Below, one piece after another: positions 17,940-26,437 of a DNA stretch of 64,000 nt (within the stretch, counting starts at the first letter, position 1; the number at the start of each line of letters is the position of its first letter). Below the pieces are notes generated by a model. The model ran no database searches. It saw only the letters and a program-made list of their open reading frames with translations, and had not been told where the DNA came from. Location of the stretch: positions 7,012-71,011 of the forward strand of contig JAEZQX010000438.1 in NCBI GenBank assembly GCA_023441105.1, written 5' to 3'. The position numbers and the translations under genes are program-made. This DNA is from Pseudomonadota bacterium (GTDB taxonomy: Bacteria; Pseudomonadota; Gammaproteobacteria; Burkholderiales; Burkholderiaceae).

Positions 17940-18695
17940 ATGGAGATGCTGCTCGAGGACAAGGTCGCCGTGATCACCGGCGGCGCCGGCCGCAACGGCC
18001 TGGGTTTCGCAACGGCCAGGCTGATGGCCCGACACGGCGCGCGAGTCGCCATCCTCGACCTGGCGCGCGCCGAACCAGGCTCGGTCGCAGCCGACCTCGG
18101 CACCGGCCATATCGGCTTGGTGGCCGACGTCACCGACAAGGCATCCTGCGACGCCGCCGTCGCCGCAATCCTCGAGGCTTGCGGCCGGATCGATATCCTG
18201 GTCAACAACGCCGGCATCACGCAGCCGCGCAGGACGATGGAGATCAGCCGCTCGGACTATGACGCGGTCCTCGACGTGAGCCTGCGCGGCACGCTCCTGA
18301 TGTCGCAGGCGGTGATCCCCACGATGCAGCGCCAGCGCGGCGGCTCGATCATCTGCATCTCGTCGGTCTCCGCGCAGCGCGGCGGCGGCATCCTGGGCGG
18401 TCCGCACTACTCCGCGGCGAAGGCCGGCGTCCTGGGACTGGCGCGGGCCATGGCCCGGGACCTCGGCGCGGACTCGATTCGCGTCAATTCGATCACCCCC
18501 GGGCTGATCCAGACCGACATCAGCAAAGGCAAGCTCAGCGACCAGCGCAAGGCGGAGATCGCCGGCACGGTCCCGCTGGGCCGACTCGGCGAAGCGGCCG
18601 ACGTGGCCGGCGCCTGCCTGTTCCTGGCCAGCGACCTGTCCGGCTACTGCACCGGCATCACGCTCGACGTGAATGGCGGCATGTTGATTCACTGA
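17940..18695 (+). CDS. SDR-family NAD(P)-dependent dehydrogenase
   Basis: This 251-residue classical short-chain dehydrogenase has the cofactor motif TGGAGRNGLG (residues 13-22), an Asp at the end of the second strand (VAILDLA) that suggests NAD preference, NNAG, Ser142, and Tyr157-x-x-x-Lys161 (YSAAK). The C-terminus DLSGYCTGITLDVNGG is typical. It is the first gene of a locus with a TRAP transporter and a split transketolase, so it probably oxidises an imported sugar or polyol. The GGAGGAGTCG stretch before the start serves as the ribosome binding site. Confidence 0.92.
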   Translation: MEMLLEDKVAVITGGAGRNGLGFATARLMARHGARVAILDLARAEPGSVAADLGTGHIGLVADVTDKASCDAAVAAILEACGRIDILVNNAGITQPRRTMEISRSDYDAVLDVSLRGTLLMSQAVIPTMQRQRGGSIICISSVSAQRGGGILGGPHYSAAKAGVLGLARAMARDLGADSIRVNSITPGLIQTDISKGKLSDQRKAEIAGTVPLGRLGEAADVAGACLFLASDLSGYCTGITLDVNGGMLIH

Positions 18696-18732
18696 CTTCG
18701 ATCGATCCGACAAACCACCGAGGAGACAACTG

Positions 18733-19722
18733 ATGCAACGCAAGCTGCTCGTTCGTACGCTGATCGCGCTCGCCGCCTGTGCCGCCATCATGCCCGCCGC
18801 CCAGGCCCAGGCCACGAAGCTGACGCTCGGTCACGGCGCAGCACCCGGCAACCCGCGCCACGAAGCGGCGTTGAAGTTCGCCGAACTCGTCAAGGCGCGC
18901 AGCGACGGACGGATCGAGGTGCAGGTGGCGCCATCGGCGCAGCTCGGCGACGACGCCGCGATGGTGACGGCCTTGCGGACCGGCGCGCTGGACCTGTCGG
19001 CCAATTCGCAAGGGGCGGTTGCCAATGCGGTGCCCGAGTATGCCGCCTTCGGAATGCCCTTCCTGTTCGCCAACGCGACGCAGGCGTTCAAGGTGCTCGA
19101 CGGGCCGCTCGGCAGGGAACTTGCCGCGAAGTCGGCGGACAAGGGCCTCGTCGTCCTCGGCTACTGGGATAACGGCATCCGGCACATGACCGACAGCAAG
19201 CGCCCGATCACCAAGGTGGCGGACATGAAGGGGCTCAAGATGCGCACGCCACCGGACACCGTCCTGGTGGACATCATGAAGGCGCTGGGGGCCGAGGCGC
19301 AGCAGATCAAGTTCGCGGAGCTGTATGTCGCGCTTCAGCAGGGCGTCGTCGACGGACAGGAGAATCCGGTGATGAACTTCCATGCCAGCAAGCTCTACGA
19401 GGTCCAGAAGCATCTTGCGCTGACCAGTCACCAGTTTCAGATGACCCCGTTCCTGATCAGCAAGCGCTCCTGGGACCGGCTGCCGGGAAGCGACCAGAAG
19501 GTGCTGCAGGAGGCAGCCGCTGAGGCGACTGCATTGCAGCGCAAGCTGTCCCAGGATTCGGAGGATTCCCTGCTGGCCGACCTCAAGGCGAAGGGCGTCC
19601 AGGTGACGGAGGTGGACAAGGCCGCCTTCCAGAAGGCGACCGAGCCGGTGCTCGAGAAATGGCGCGCGGCGCCGATCGGCGCCTACGTCAGGAAGGTGGT
19701 GGCCGCCGCGCAGGGCAATTGA
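18733..19722 (+). CDS. dctP: TRAP transporter substrate-binding protein DctP
   Basis: The protein has 329 residues with a signal peptide (TLIALAACAAIMPAAQAQA). It then shows TRAP-type features: LTLGHGAAPGNPRHEAALKFAELVKARSDGRI, the DctP motif KGLKMRTPPDTVLVDIMKALGA with the substrate-clamping Arg, and GVVDGQENP. It captures an organic acid or sugar acid in the periplasm for the DctQM membrane complex encoded just downstream. An AGGAG site precedes the ATG. The exact ligand cannot be read from the sequence. Confidence 0.92.
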   Translation: MQRKLLVRTLIALAACAAIMPAAQAQATKLTLGHGAAPGNPRHEAALKFAELVKARSDGRIEVQVAPSAQLGDDAAMVTALRTGALDLSANSQGAVANAVPEYAAFGMPFLFANATQAFKVLDGPLGRELAAKSADKGLVVLGYWDNGIRHMTDSKRPITKVADMKGLKMRTPPDTVLVDIMKALGAEAQQIKFAELYVALQQGVVDGQENPVMNFHASKLYEVQKHLALTSHQFQMTPFLISKRSWDRLPGSDQKVLQEAAAEATALQRKLSQDSEDSLLADLKAKGVQVTEVDKAAFQKATEPVLEKWRAAPIGAYVRKVVAAAQGN

Positions 19723-19764
19723 CGACCAGGGCACGCCGGCAGGCAGAGGCCCGGAGGAGGAGAC

Positions 19765-20286
19765 ATGAACCCGATCGAACGCATCATCGGCAGCATCTGC
19801 CGGTCCGTGCTGTGGCTCAGCACCTCGGTGATCTTCGTGATCCTGTGCGGCAACACGTTCCTGCGATACGCCACCGGATCGAGCCTGCAGTGGGGCAACG
19901 AGCTGCCCGAGCTGCTGTTCCCGTGGCTCGTGATGGCCGGCGTGGTGCTGGCGGCGCAGCAGGGGGCGCACATCACCACCACCTTCCTGGTCGAGAAGCT
20001 GCCGCATGCGACCCGGCGCCTGCTTGGCGTGCTGACCTGGCTTGGCGTCGCGGTCCTGTATGCAATGCTCGCCGGCGCGACCTTCAGGATGCTCGAGATC
20101 GTGCATGACGAGAAGTCGCCGATCCTCCTGGTTCCGGGCTCGATCACCTACGGCTGCGTCATGGGCGGCATGACGATGCTGTCGGTCCTGGCCTTGTTCT
20201 CGGCATTGCGGGCCTGGCAGCCGCGGCCCGAGCCGGTCGCCGGCGCCGACGCCGCCACGCCCGGGTTGCCGCAGGTTCACTGGTAG
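19765..20286 (+). CDS. dctQ: TRAP transporter small membrane subunit DctQ
   Basis: The protein has 173 residues and four hydrophobic helices. The helix-one region TSVIFVILCGNTFLRYATG and LQWGNELPELLFPWLVMAG are hallmarks of DctQ, the small permease subunit that pairs with DctM. A GGAGGAGGAGAC ribosome binding site precedes the ATG. Its stop codon lies inside the first copy of a 20-bp tandem repeat. Confidence 0.88.
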   Translation: MNPIERIIGSICRSVLWLSTSVIFVILCGNTFLRYATGSSLQWGNELPELLFPWLVMAGVVLAAQQGAHITTTFLVEKLPHATRRLLGVLTWLGVAVLYAMLAGATFRMLEIVHDEKSPILLVPGSITYGCVMGGMTMLSVLALFSALRAWQPRPEPVAGADAATPGLPQVHW

Positions 20287-20322
20287 CAGCTGGTTCATCG
20301 TCGTAGCAGCTGGTTCATCGTC
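20283..20322. repeat. two perfect tandem copies of a 20-bp unit
   Basis: The unit GTAGCAGCTGGTTCATCGTC occurs at 20283-20302 and again, without a mismatch, at 20303-20322. The first copy contains the dctQ stop codon, so the duplication widened the dctQ-dctM gap by 20 bp without changing either protein. It looks like a recent slippage or duplication event. Confidence 0.95.
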
Positions 20323-20340
20323 AAGGCGAAGGGGGCCGAC

Positions 20341-21600
20341 ATGAGCGCATTGATCCTGACCGCTTTCCTGGGCATGGCAGTGATCGCGATGCCGATCGCG
20401 CATGCGTTGCTGGTTGCCGCGTTGGCTGCGGCGGCGAGCTCCGACCGCGTGCCGCTGGACCTGCTGGTGCAGCAGATGGTGGCACAGGTCCAGAGCTTTC
20501 CCTTGATCGCCATCCCGTTCTTCATGCTCACGGGCAGCCTGATGATGGGTGGCAAGCTCGGCGAGGCGCTGATCGGCGTGCTCTCGACGCTGATTGGACG
20601 CTTCCATGGCGGTCCGGGACAGGTCGGCGTATTGTCGTCGACGATCTTCGGCGGCGTCTCCGGCTCCGCCGTGGCCGATGCGTCGGCGATCGGCTCCTTG
20701 CTGATCCCCTGGCAGAAGCGCATCGGTTACCCGCCCGCCTTCTCGGCGGCGACCCTGGCGGCGGCGGCGACGATCGACATCCTGATCCCGCCGTCGATCC
20801 CGATGATCCTGTTCGCGCTGGTCAGCAACACCTCGATCGCCGCCCTGTTCGTCGCCGGCATCCTGCCCGGGCTGATGATGTGCGCCCTGTTCATGCTGGT
20901 CTGCTGGTGGAGCGGGTGGCGCCGCAATTTCCCGCGGGAGACGAGGCCGCTGGACTGGCCGGCGTTCTGCAAGCAACTGGTCTATGCGGCGCCGGCGCTG
21001 CTGCTGCCGGTGCTGGTGGTCGTCCTGCTGCGCTTCGGCTTTGCCACCCCCACCGAAGTGTCCGTGCTGTCCACGCTGTTCGCCGGCCTGGTGTCCGCAA
21101 TCGTCTATCGCGACCTCGGGTTCAAGCGCTTGAACACAGCGGTCGTCGAAGCTGGCCTGGCAACCGGCGTCGTGCTGCTCGTGATCATGGCGTCGGCTGC
21201 CATCGGCTGGCTCCTGACATTCGACCGCATGCCGGACGGCATCGTGAGCTGGGCGCAGACGCATCTTTCGAGCGGCTGGAGCGTGATCCTGCTGATGAAT
21301 GGCTTGATGCTGGTGTGCGGCATGTTCATTGACCTGCCGGCGGCGGTGCTGCTGCTGACGCCGGTCTTCGTGCCGCTTGCCAACGCGATCGGGATGGATC
21401 TGGTGCAGCTGGGGATCATGATGACCGTCAACCTGGCGATCGGGCTTTATACGCCGCCGGTGGGCACGACGCTGTTCATCACCAGCGCGGTGGCCAAGGT
21501 CAAGGTCGGCGAAACCGTCCGCGAGCTGGTGCCGTTCTATGCGATGGCGCTGCTGGTTCTGCTGCTCGTGTCCTACGTGCCGGCCACCATTCTCAAGTGA
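20341..21600 (+). CDS. dctM: TRAP transporter large permease subunit DctM
   Basis: This 419-residue protein has about 11-12 helices and matches the DctM family: LVQQMVAQVQSFPLIAIPFFMLTGSLM, FGGVSGSAVADASAIGSLLIP, ATIDILIPPSIPMILFAL and GLYTPPVGTTLFI. It carries out sodium-driven import of the ligand delivered by DctP. AAGGGGG precedes the ATG. The transketolase genes begin 19 bp after its stop, so transport and catabolism are probably co-transcribed. Confidence 0.93.
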   Translation: MSALILTAFLGMAVIAMPIAHALLVAALAAAASSDRVPLDLLVQQMVAQVQSFPLIAIPFFMLTGSLMMGGKLGEALIGVLSTLIGRFHGGPGQVGVLSSTIFGGVSGSAVADASAIGSLLIPWQKRIGYPPAFSAATLAAAATIDILIPPSIPMILFALVSNTSIAALFVAGILPGLMMCALFMLVCWWSGWRRNFPRETRPLDWPAFCKQLVYAAPALLLPVLVVVLLRFGFATPTEVSVLSTLFAGLVSAIVYRDLGFKRLNTAVVEAGLATGVVLLVIMASAAIGWLLTFDRMPDGIVSWAQTHLSSGWSVILLMNGLMLVCGMFIDLPAAVLLLTPVFVPLANAIGMDLVQLGIMMTVNLAIGLYTPPVGTTLFITSAVAKVKVGETVRELVPFYAMALLVLLLVSYVPATILK

Positions 21601-21619
21601 ATCTGCAAGGAGCAATTCG

Positions 21620-22483
21620 ATGACCACGGTTGATCACCTCCCGCGCCTCGGCGACCGCGCCTACCGTATCCGGCGCTTCGCGCTGCGGATGGGCGAGGTG
21701 CAGGGGCAGGGCTACATCGGCCAGGCCTTGGGCTATGCCGACGTGCTGGCGGTGGCCTATTGCCATGCGATGAACCTGAAGGCCGGCGATCCGGAATGGG
21801 AAGGGCGTGACCGCTTCCTGCTCTCGCACGGTCACTATGCGATCGCGTTCTATGCCGCGCTGATCGAAGCCGGGGTCATCCCGGAAAGCGAGATCGAATC
21901 CTACGGCAGTGACGACAGCCGCTTGCCGATGTCGGGGATGGCCACCTACACCCCGGGCATGGAGATCTCCGGCGGCTCGCTGGGGCAGGGGCTGGCGATC
22001 GCGGTCGGCATGGCCCTGGGCCTGAGGTGCAAAGGCAACCCGGCCTTCATCTACAACTCGATGTCGGACGGCGAGCTCGACGAAGGCGCAACCTGGGAAG
22101 CTGCCATGGGCGCCGCCCACCATCAGCTGGGCAATCTGATCTGCCTAGTGGACATCAACAACCAGCAGGCCGACGGTCCCTCCGGAAAGGTGCTCGGCTT
22201 CGAGCCGCTGGCGGACAAGTGGGCGGCTTTCGGCTGGCACGTCCAGCGCGTGAACGGCAACGACCTCGCCGCGGTCGTCGAGGCATTCGATGCGGCCCGC
22301 GCGCTGCAACTGCCGAAGCCGCGCGTGATCCTGTTCGACACGCTGATGGGCAAGGGCGTTCCGTTCCTGGAGAGCCGGGACAAGAACCACTTCATCCGTG
22401 TCGACCCGCCCGAGTGGCAGGAGGCGATCGATGTCCTCGACCTGGCGCAAGTGCAACCGCAGTCCTCTGGAGCCCCGGCATGA
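21620..22483 (+). CDS. transketolase, N-terminal (TPP-binding) subunit
   Basis: The 287-residue protein corresponds to the first third of transketolase. It shows GQGYIGQALGYADVLAV, FLLSHGHYAIAFYAAL, the TPP motif SMSDGELDEGATWEAAM (GDGxx-type) and LVDINNQQADGPS. The pyrimidine-binding half is encoded by the next gene, so this is a split, two-subunit enzyme. An AAGGAG site precedes the ATG. With TRAP transport and an SDR next to it, the enzyme probably cleaves or builds an unusual ketose phosphate, as apulose-4-phosphate transketolases do. Confidence 0.92.
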   Translation: MTTVDHLPRLGDRAYRIRRFALRMGEVQGQGYIGQALGYADVLAVAYCHAMNLKAGDPEWEGRDRFLLSHGHYAIAFYAALIEAGVIPESEIESYGSDDSRLPMSGMATYTPGMEISGGSLGQGLAIAVGMALGLRCKGNPAFIYNSMSDGELDEGATWEAAMGAAHHQLGNLICLVDINNQQADGPSGKVLGFEPLADKWAAFGWHVQRVNGNDLAAVVEAFDAARALQLPKPRVILFDTLMGKGVPFLESRDKNHFIRVDPPEWQEAIDVLDLAQVQPQSSGAPA

Positions 22484-23487
22484 ATACTGCAACCGAGAAG
22501 AAGCCCCGCCTGACCACGTCGGCGATGATCGCGTCGATCGCCGCCGAAGGCCAGCGTGTCAAGGCTGCGCCGTTCGGCAAGTCGCTGGTGGAATACGCGG
22601 CTGCGCGGCCGGAGATCGTCGGCCTGACCGCTGACCTGGCGAAGTACACCGACCTGCACCTGTTCGCCCAGGCCTACCCCGAGCGGTTCTTCCAGATGGG
22701 CATGGCCGAGCAGCTCCTGCTGGCCGCGGCCGGCGGCATGGCCAAGGAAGGCCTGGTGCCCTTTGCGACCACCTACGCCGTGTTCGGAACCCGCAGGGCG
22801 TATGACTTCATCCACCAGGTGATCGCGGAGGAGAACCTCAATGTCAAGATCTGCTGCGCGCTGCCCGGACTGACCACCGGCTACGGCCCGAGTCACCAGG
22901 CCACCGACGACGTCGCGATGATGCGCGCCATCCCGGGGCTGACGATCGTCGACCCCTGCGACGCGCTCGACATCGAGCAGGCGGTGCCGCAGATTGCTGC
23001 TCACCCGGGGCCGGTTTACATGCGCCTGCTGCGCGGACAGGTGCCGCTGGTGCTCGACGAGATCGACGGCTATCGCTTCGAGCTCGGCAAGGCCAGGCTG
23101 CTGCGCGAGGGGACGGACGTGCTGGTGATTGCCAGCGGCTTTCTGACGATGCGCGCGCTCGAGGCGGCGAAAGACCTGGCGGCCGACGACATCGGCGTCG
23201 CCGTCCTCCATTGCCCCACCATCAAGCCGCTGGACGAAGCGACGATCGTTGCCGCCGCGCGCCACCAGAACCGGCTGGTGGTGGTGGCCGAGAACCATTC
23301 GATCGTCGGCGGCCTGGGCGAGGCGGTGGCGAGTGCGCTGATGCGGCATCGGGTGCAGCCCGCGGGATTCCAGCTGGCCGGCCTGCCCGACGCCTTCCTC
23401 GATGCCGGGGCGCTGCCGACCTTGCACGAGCGCTACGGGATCAGCCGCAGCGGCCTCGCGGCGCGCATCAAGGGATGGCTCGGCTGA
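22480..23487 (+). CDS. transketolase, C-terminal (pyrimidine-binding) subunit
   Basis: The 335-residue second subunit has the pyrimidine-binding domain (PEIVGLTADLAKYTDLHLFAQ, FFQMGMAEQLLLAAAGGMA with the catalytic Glu, THQ-like YGPSHQATDDVAMMRAIP) and the transketolase C-terminal domain (VLHCPTIKPLDE, AENHSIVGGLGEAVA). The ATG overlaps the stop of the first subunit as ATGA, so the two chains are made in a coupled, stoichiometric way. No sugar kinase, which such pathways often need, is seen nearby. Confidence 0.92.
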   Translation: MNTATEKKPRLTTSAMIASIAAEGQRVKAAPFGKSLVEYAAARPEIVGLTADLAKYTDLHLFAQAYPERFFQMGMAEQLLLAAAGGMAKEGLVPFATTYAVFGTRRAYDFIHQVIAEENLNVKICCALPGLTTGYGPSHQATDDVAMMRAIPGLTIVDPCDALDIEQAVPQIAAHPGPVYMRLLRGQVPLVLDEIDGYRFELGKARLLREGTDVLVIASGFLTMRALEAAKDLAADDIGVAVLHCPTIKPLDEATIVAAARHQNRLVVVAENHSIVGGLGEAVASALMRHRVQPAGFQLAGLPDAFLDAGALPTLHERYGISRSGLAARIKGWLG

Positions 23488-23573
23488 GGCACAGCCTTTG
23501 CCTCACGATGGCGTCGATCCCGGGCGCCATCCGCGCGGCGCCGGGATGTCGTGCATCTGCCAGGAGCCCCAAC

Positions 23574-23798
23574 ATGCCAGACCAGAAGGGAAAGCTGAAG
23601 CCCGGCGAACATGTCGAGTGGAACACGTCGCAAGGCAAGACCCAAGGCGTCGTTACCCGCAAGGTGACGGGAACGGCCAAGGCCGGCGGCCACACGGCGC
23701 ATGCCACGCCAGCGGCGCCGGAGTACGAAGTCAAGAGCGACAAGAGCGGCAAGACCGCCATCCATCGCCCGGATGCCTTGAAGAAGTCGGGCGCCTGA
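23574..23798 (+). CDS. DUF2945 / hypervirulence-associated TUDOR-domain protein
   Basis: This 74-residue protein has the pattern GEHVEWNTSQGKTQGVVTRKVTG followed by EYEVKSDKSGKTAIHRPDALKK. That is the layout of the small DUF2945 (HVA1 TUDOR-like) family, a single beta-barrel domain. AGGAG precedes the ATG. Its partner gene, a DUF3140 protein, starts one base after its stop. The pairing of these two small proteins is common in bacteria and fungi, and their function is unknown. Confidence 0.82.
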   Translation: MPDQKGKLKPGEHVEWNTSQGKTQGVVTRKVTGTAKAGGHTAHATPAAPEYEVKSDKSGKTAIHRPDALKKSGA

Positions 23799-23799
23799 G

Positions 23800-24138
23800 A
23801 TGGACCCAGGCGAGCGCAAGAGCACCCTCGACGAGTTCGACCGCGCGGTCAACATGACGGCCACCCAGCTTCGTGACTGGCTCGCCGGGGAGGAGTCCCG
23901 CGGTGTCGGTTGGACATCCGCCGGCGAGACCGAGTCGGTTGGCCATCGCTCGGGCGAGCGCATCGTCGAGCTTCTCGGGAAGAAGCGGTCCGAATTCGAC
24001 GACGACGACCTCGCGCACGCCCGCAAGGTGACCGGCTTCGTGCATCGCCACCTGGCGCAGCGACCGGACGGCGATATCCGGGAGACGCGCTGGCGATACT
24101 CGCTGATGAACTGGGGGCACGATCCCTTGCGACGCTGA
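23800..24138 (+). CDS. DUF3140 domain protein
   Basis: The 112-residue protein matches DUF3140: FDRAVNMTATQLRDWLAGEESRGVG, GHRSGERIVELLGKKRSEFDDDDLAHARKVTGFVHRHLAQRP and YSLMNWGHDPLR at the end. It is charged, soluble and alpha-helical, and probably binds nucleic acid or another protein; this is inference only. The ATG follows the DUF2945 stop by one base (TGAGATG), so the two are translationally coupled. Confidence 0.82.
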   Translation: MDPGERKSTLDEFDRAVNMTATQLRDWLAGEESRGVGWTSAGETESVGHRSGERIVELLGKKRSEFDDDDLAHARKVTGFVHRHLAQRPDGDIRETRWRYSLMNWGHDPLRR

Positions 24139-24322
24139 CCGCAGGTGATTCCGCCACCCGATGCCTGCCAACCTTCAGGGCGCCGCCATCTGCCGCTCAT
24201 CCGATTCAGGGGCGGCTGAAGGTGGGATGCTCAACAATTGCATCGCTTTCGGATGCCAGCCGGTCAGGGGCGCTCGTCGCCTGCTCCCATTCACCAACTT
24301 CAATTGCGCTAGTTCGATTTCC

Positions 24323-24700
24323 ATGACCAAGCCTTCGCTGCAAGTCCTTGTTGTCGATGACGACGTCGACGTGGCGGAGTCCGTCGCGGCGATCATAGAG
24401 ACGTGGGGTCATCGCGCGACCACGGTTTACGACGGACTCGGGGTGCTCGACAGTGCGCTGCGGGTCCGGCCGGACGTAATCCTGCTGGACCTGGGGCTTC
24501 CGGAAGTGAACGGCTACCAGGCGGCAGCCATCGTCCGGCGCGAAAGGCTGCTCGACCAGGTGAGACTGGTCGCCCTGACCGGCTGGGAAAGCGACGCCCA
24601 CAAGCAGGCGTCCAGGCATGCCGGCTTCGATGCCTACCTCACCAAGCCGGTGTCCCCGGACGCGCTCATGAAGGTGCTGGCCGGGGTGGAGCCGCGCTAG
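24323..24700 (+). CDS. stand-alone response-regulator receiver domain
   Basis: The 125-residue single-domain receiver has the acidic pocket VLVVDDDVDVAES, the phosphoacceptor Asp in VILLDLGLPEVNGYQ, the Thr in LVALTGWES and the Lys in YLTKPVSPDAL. There is no output domain, so it probably acts by protein contact, as CheY- or Spo0F-type regulators and hybrid-kinase receivers do. No histidine kinase is nearby. The start is uncertain: the ATG at 24323 has no clear ribosome binding site, and the frame is open back to 24161. Confidence 0.82.
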   Translation: MTKPSLQVLVVDDDVDVAESVAAIIETWGHRATTVYDGLGVLDSALRVRPDVILLDLGLPEVNGYQAAAIVRRERLLDQVRLVALTGWESDAHKQASRHAGFDAYLTKPVSPDALMKVLAGVEPR

Positions 24701-24824
24701 AGGCGTTCGGCGGCGGGGTCTAAGTCTTCGACAATTGACATTCTTCCGCTTGGCGACCCATACTGCACAGGCGTGGCAAGAGATGCCCCGCGCATCGCTC
24801 TCTCTGGTGTTCGAGGAGACGATC

Positions 24825-25886
24825 ATGCGGCCGAGCGCGAAATGGCTTCTTGCAGTCCTGCTACTGACACATCTTGGTAGCGCGGCGCTGGCAGGCGATA
24901 GGGAAGATCTTCGGGTAACCGACTTCTTCGTTGCCCACATCAGCAACGATCCCTTCTATTCCCTAGCCAAGATCGACAACCGCGTTTCCCTGCATATGCG
25001 TGAAGTTGTCGTCGCCGGGCGAGAGCGTTCTGCCGCGGTCGACGGCAGGGTGCTGTTGCTCATACATGGCGCAACCATCCCCGGCTATGCCGCGTTCGAC
25101 TCGGACAACGAGAGTTGCTCCCTGATGCGCTTTCTCGCTCGATCCGGGTGGGATACGTTTGCGGTGGATCTCGAGGGTTTCGGATTGTCTACGCGCCCCG
25201 GCGTCATGGATGACCCGGAAGCCTTCCCGACTGCGAAGGCACCGATGCGGTTGGACGTCACGATTCGCGATGTGGAACGCGCCGTGGAATTCATCAGTAA
25301 CCTGCGGGGAGTTCAGAAGATTCACATACTGGGCTGGTCGCAAGGAGCCTCTCTGGAAGCTCCCCTGTACGCAATTCGTCATCCACAGCGTGTCTCCAAG
25401 CTGGTGCTCTTCGGTGGGACTGACGACCTCGGCCGTAGTCCTGAAGATCGCGCCAGGATCGCTGCCGAACGCGAGACGAAGAAGGTCGACGCTACCGCGC
25501 CAGACGTGAAGGCCTGGGCTGGCCTGGGCACGGAAGCGAACCTGGTCTTGCCGACCTGCTTCGAGGCATACAAGGTTGCTCATTTGGCATCAGATCCCAA
25601 GTCGTCGGAGCTTGGCGGCAAGGTGCGCTTTCCGACTGGTCGGTCCGTGGACACGAACGCGAAGCCGCTATATGACGCGTCGCAGATCACGGTGCCTACG
25701 CTACTGATTCGAGGCGACGCGGATAAGTTCGCGACCAGTGACAACAACCGCCAACTGCTGGGCAAGCTGTCCACCGGCACGAAGCGATTGGTCGAGATCC
25801 CGGACGCCGGTCACTTCATCCAGTTCGAGAAGATGCAGCGTCAGTTCTTCGAATCGGTCAAGGCTTTTCTTGAGGAAGTGCATTAA
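24825..25886 (+). CDS. secreted alpha/beta-hydrolase
   Basis: The protein has 353 residues with a signal peptide (WLLAVLLLTHLGSAALAG). The alpha/beta-hydrolase core follows: LLLIHGATIPGYAAFD (oxyanion region), VDLEGFGLSTRPG, the nucleophile elbow GWSQGA, the acid in RGDADKFAT and the catalytic His in PDAGHFIQFE. A CGAGGAG site fixes the start at 24825 within a longer open frame. It probably hydrolyses an ester or amide in the periplasm. The gene stands alone; its substrate is unknown. Confidence 0.85.
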   Translation: MRPSAKWLLAVLLLTHLGSAALAGDREDLRVTDFFVAHISNDPFYSLAKIDNRVSLHMREVVVAGRERSAAVDGRVLLLIHGATIPGYAAFDSDNESCSLMRFLARSGWDTFAVDLEGFGLSTRPGVMDDPEAFPTAKAPMRLDVTIRDVERAVEFISNLRGVQKIHILGWSQGASLEAPLYAIRHPQRVSKLVLFGGTDDLGRSPEDRARIAAERETKKVDATAPDVKAWAGLGTEANLVLPTCFEAYKVAHLASDPKSSELGGKVRFPTGRSVDTNAKPLYDASQITVPTLLIRGDADKFATSDNNRQLLGKLSTGTKRLVEIPDAGHFIQFEKMQRQFFESVKAFLEEVH

Positions 25887-26028
25887 GCCAAAAGCGTTGG
25901 GCTCCAATAGCAGCGTCAAGCGGAACCTCCAGGGCCGCGCGGGACGGCCGCAGCCGGCGCGATACCAATCGTTGCCAGAAGCCGGTGTGCGTCGGCTGGC
26001 GACGCTGCAGGTCGCGGTTCGGGAAGCG

Positions 26029-26235
26029 CTAGAGGATTCCCGGTTTTGACCAGACGAGCGCCAGGCGATCGCCGGTCTTGCGGCCATCGATCCGACCGAA
26101 GTCGAAGTCCTCCAGCGAATAGACCTTGAGTCCGCGCAGCGGCTGGATGCCGGTCTCATCGTAGACGGCGCAATCCAGGTCGCCGTAGCTGTCCCTGAGC
26201 CACTCCAGCTCCTTGAGCATCTGACTTATCTTCAT
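26029..26235 (-). CDS. small acidic conserved hypothetical protein
   Basis: The 68-residue protein begins MKISQMLKELEWLRDSYGDLDCAVYDETG. This layout is common among small uncharacterised bacterial and phage proteins in which a helix is followed by a D-L-D/E-V strand. The ATG at 26235 is chosen because the family-like sequence starts there, although no strong ribosome binding site is visible. It lies alone between an alpha/beta-hydrolase and a MarR gene. No function can be given. Confidence 0.5.
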   Translation of the reverse strand: MKISQMLKELEWLRDSYGDLDCAVYDETGIQPLRGLKVYSLEDFDFGRIDGRKTGDRLALVWSKPGIL

Positions 26236-26437
26236 GGCGTAACTTCGTTCAACGTGGTTGCGCCGGTAGAGCAACTAGCTCTCCCGGGTCGCTGCTTGGT
26301 CCTCAGGGACGCGGCAATTGCCTCCCTGCCGAGGCCACCTGGCCGACGTTTCCGCGGAAACGCCGGTCGATATGACCTGGCTGGTTGCCCGATGCCGCCC
26401 AATGGCATTGGCACTTTCTCGGCAGGAAGCCGTCCGT

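Noticed and set aside
18658..21627. A very long open frame on the minus strand opposite the TRAP genes
   Set aside because: It is the mirror of the strongly supported dctP, dctQ and dctM genes; its product is low in complexity (rich in Gln, His, Arg, Asp) with no family motifs, as expected for antisense frames in GC-rich DNA.
24161..24322. N-terminal extension of the receiver-domain protein
   Set aside because: The extra 54 codons have no family similarity or membrane segment, and receiver domains normally begin close to the VLVVDDD strand.
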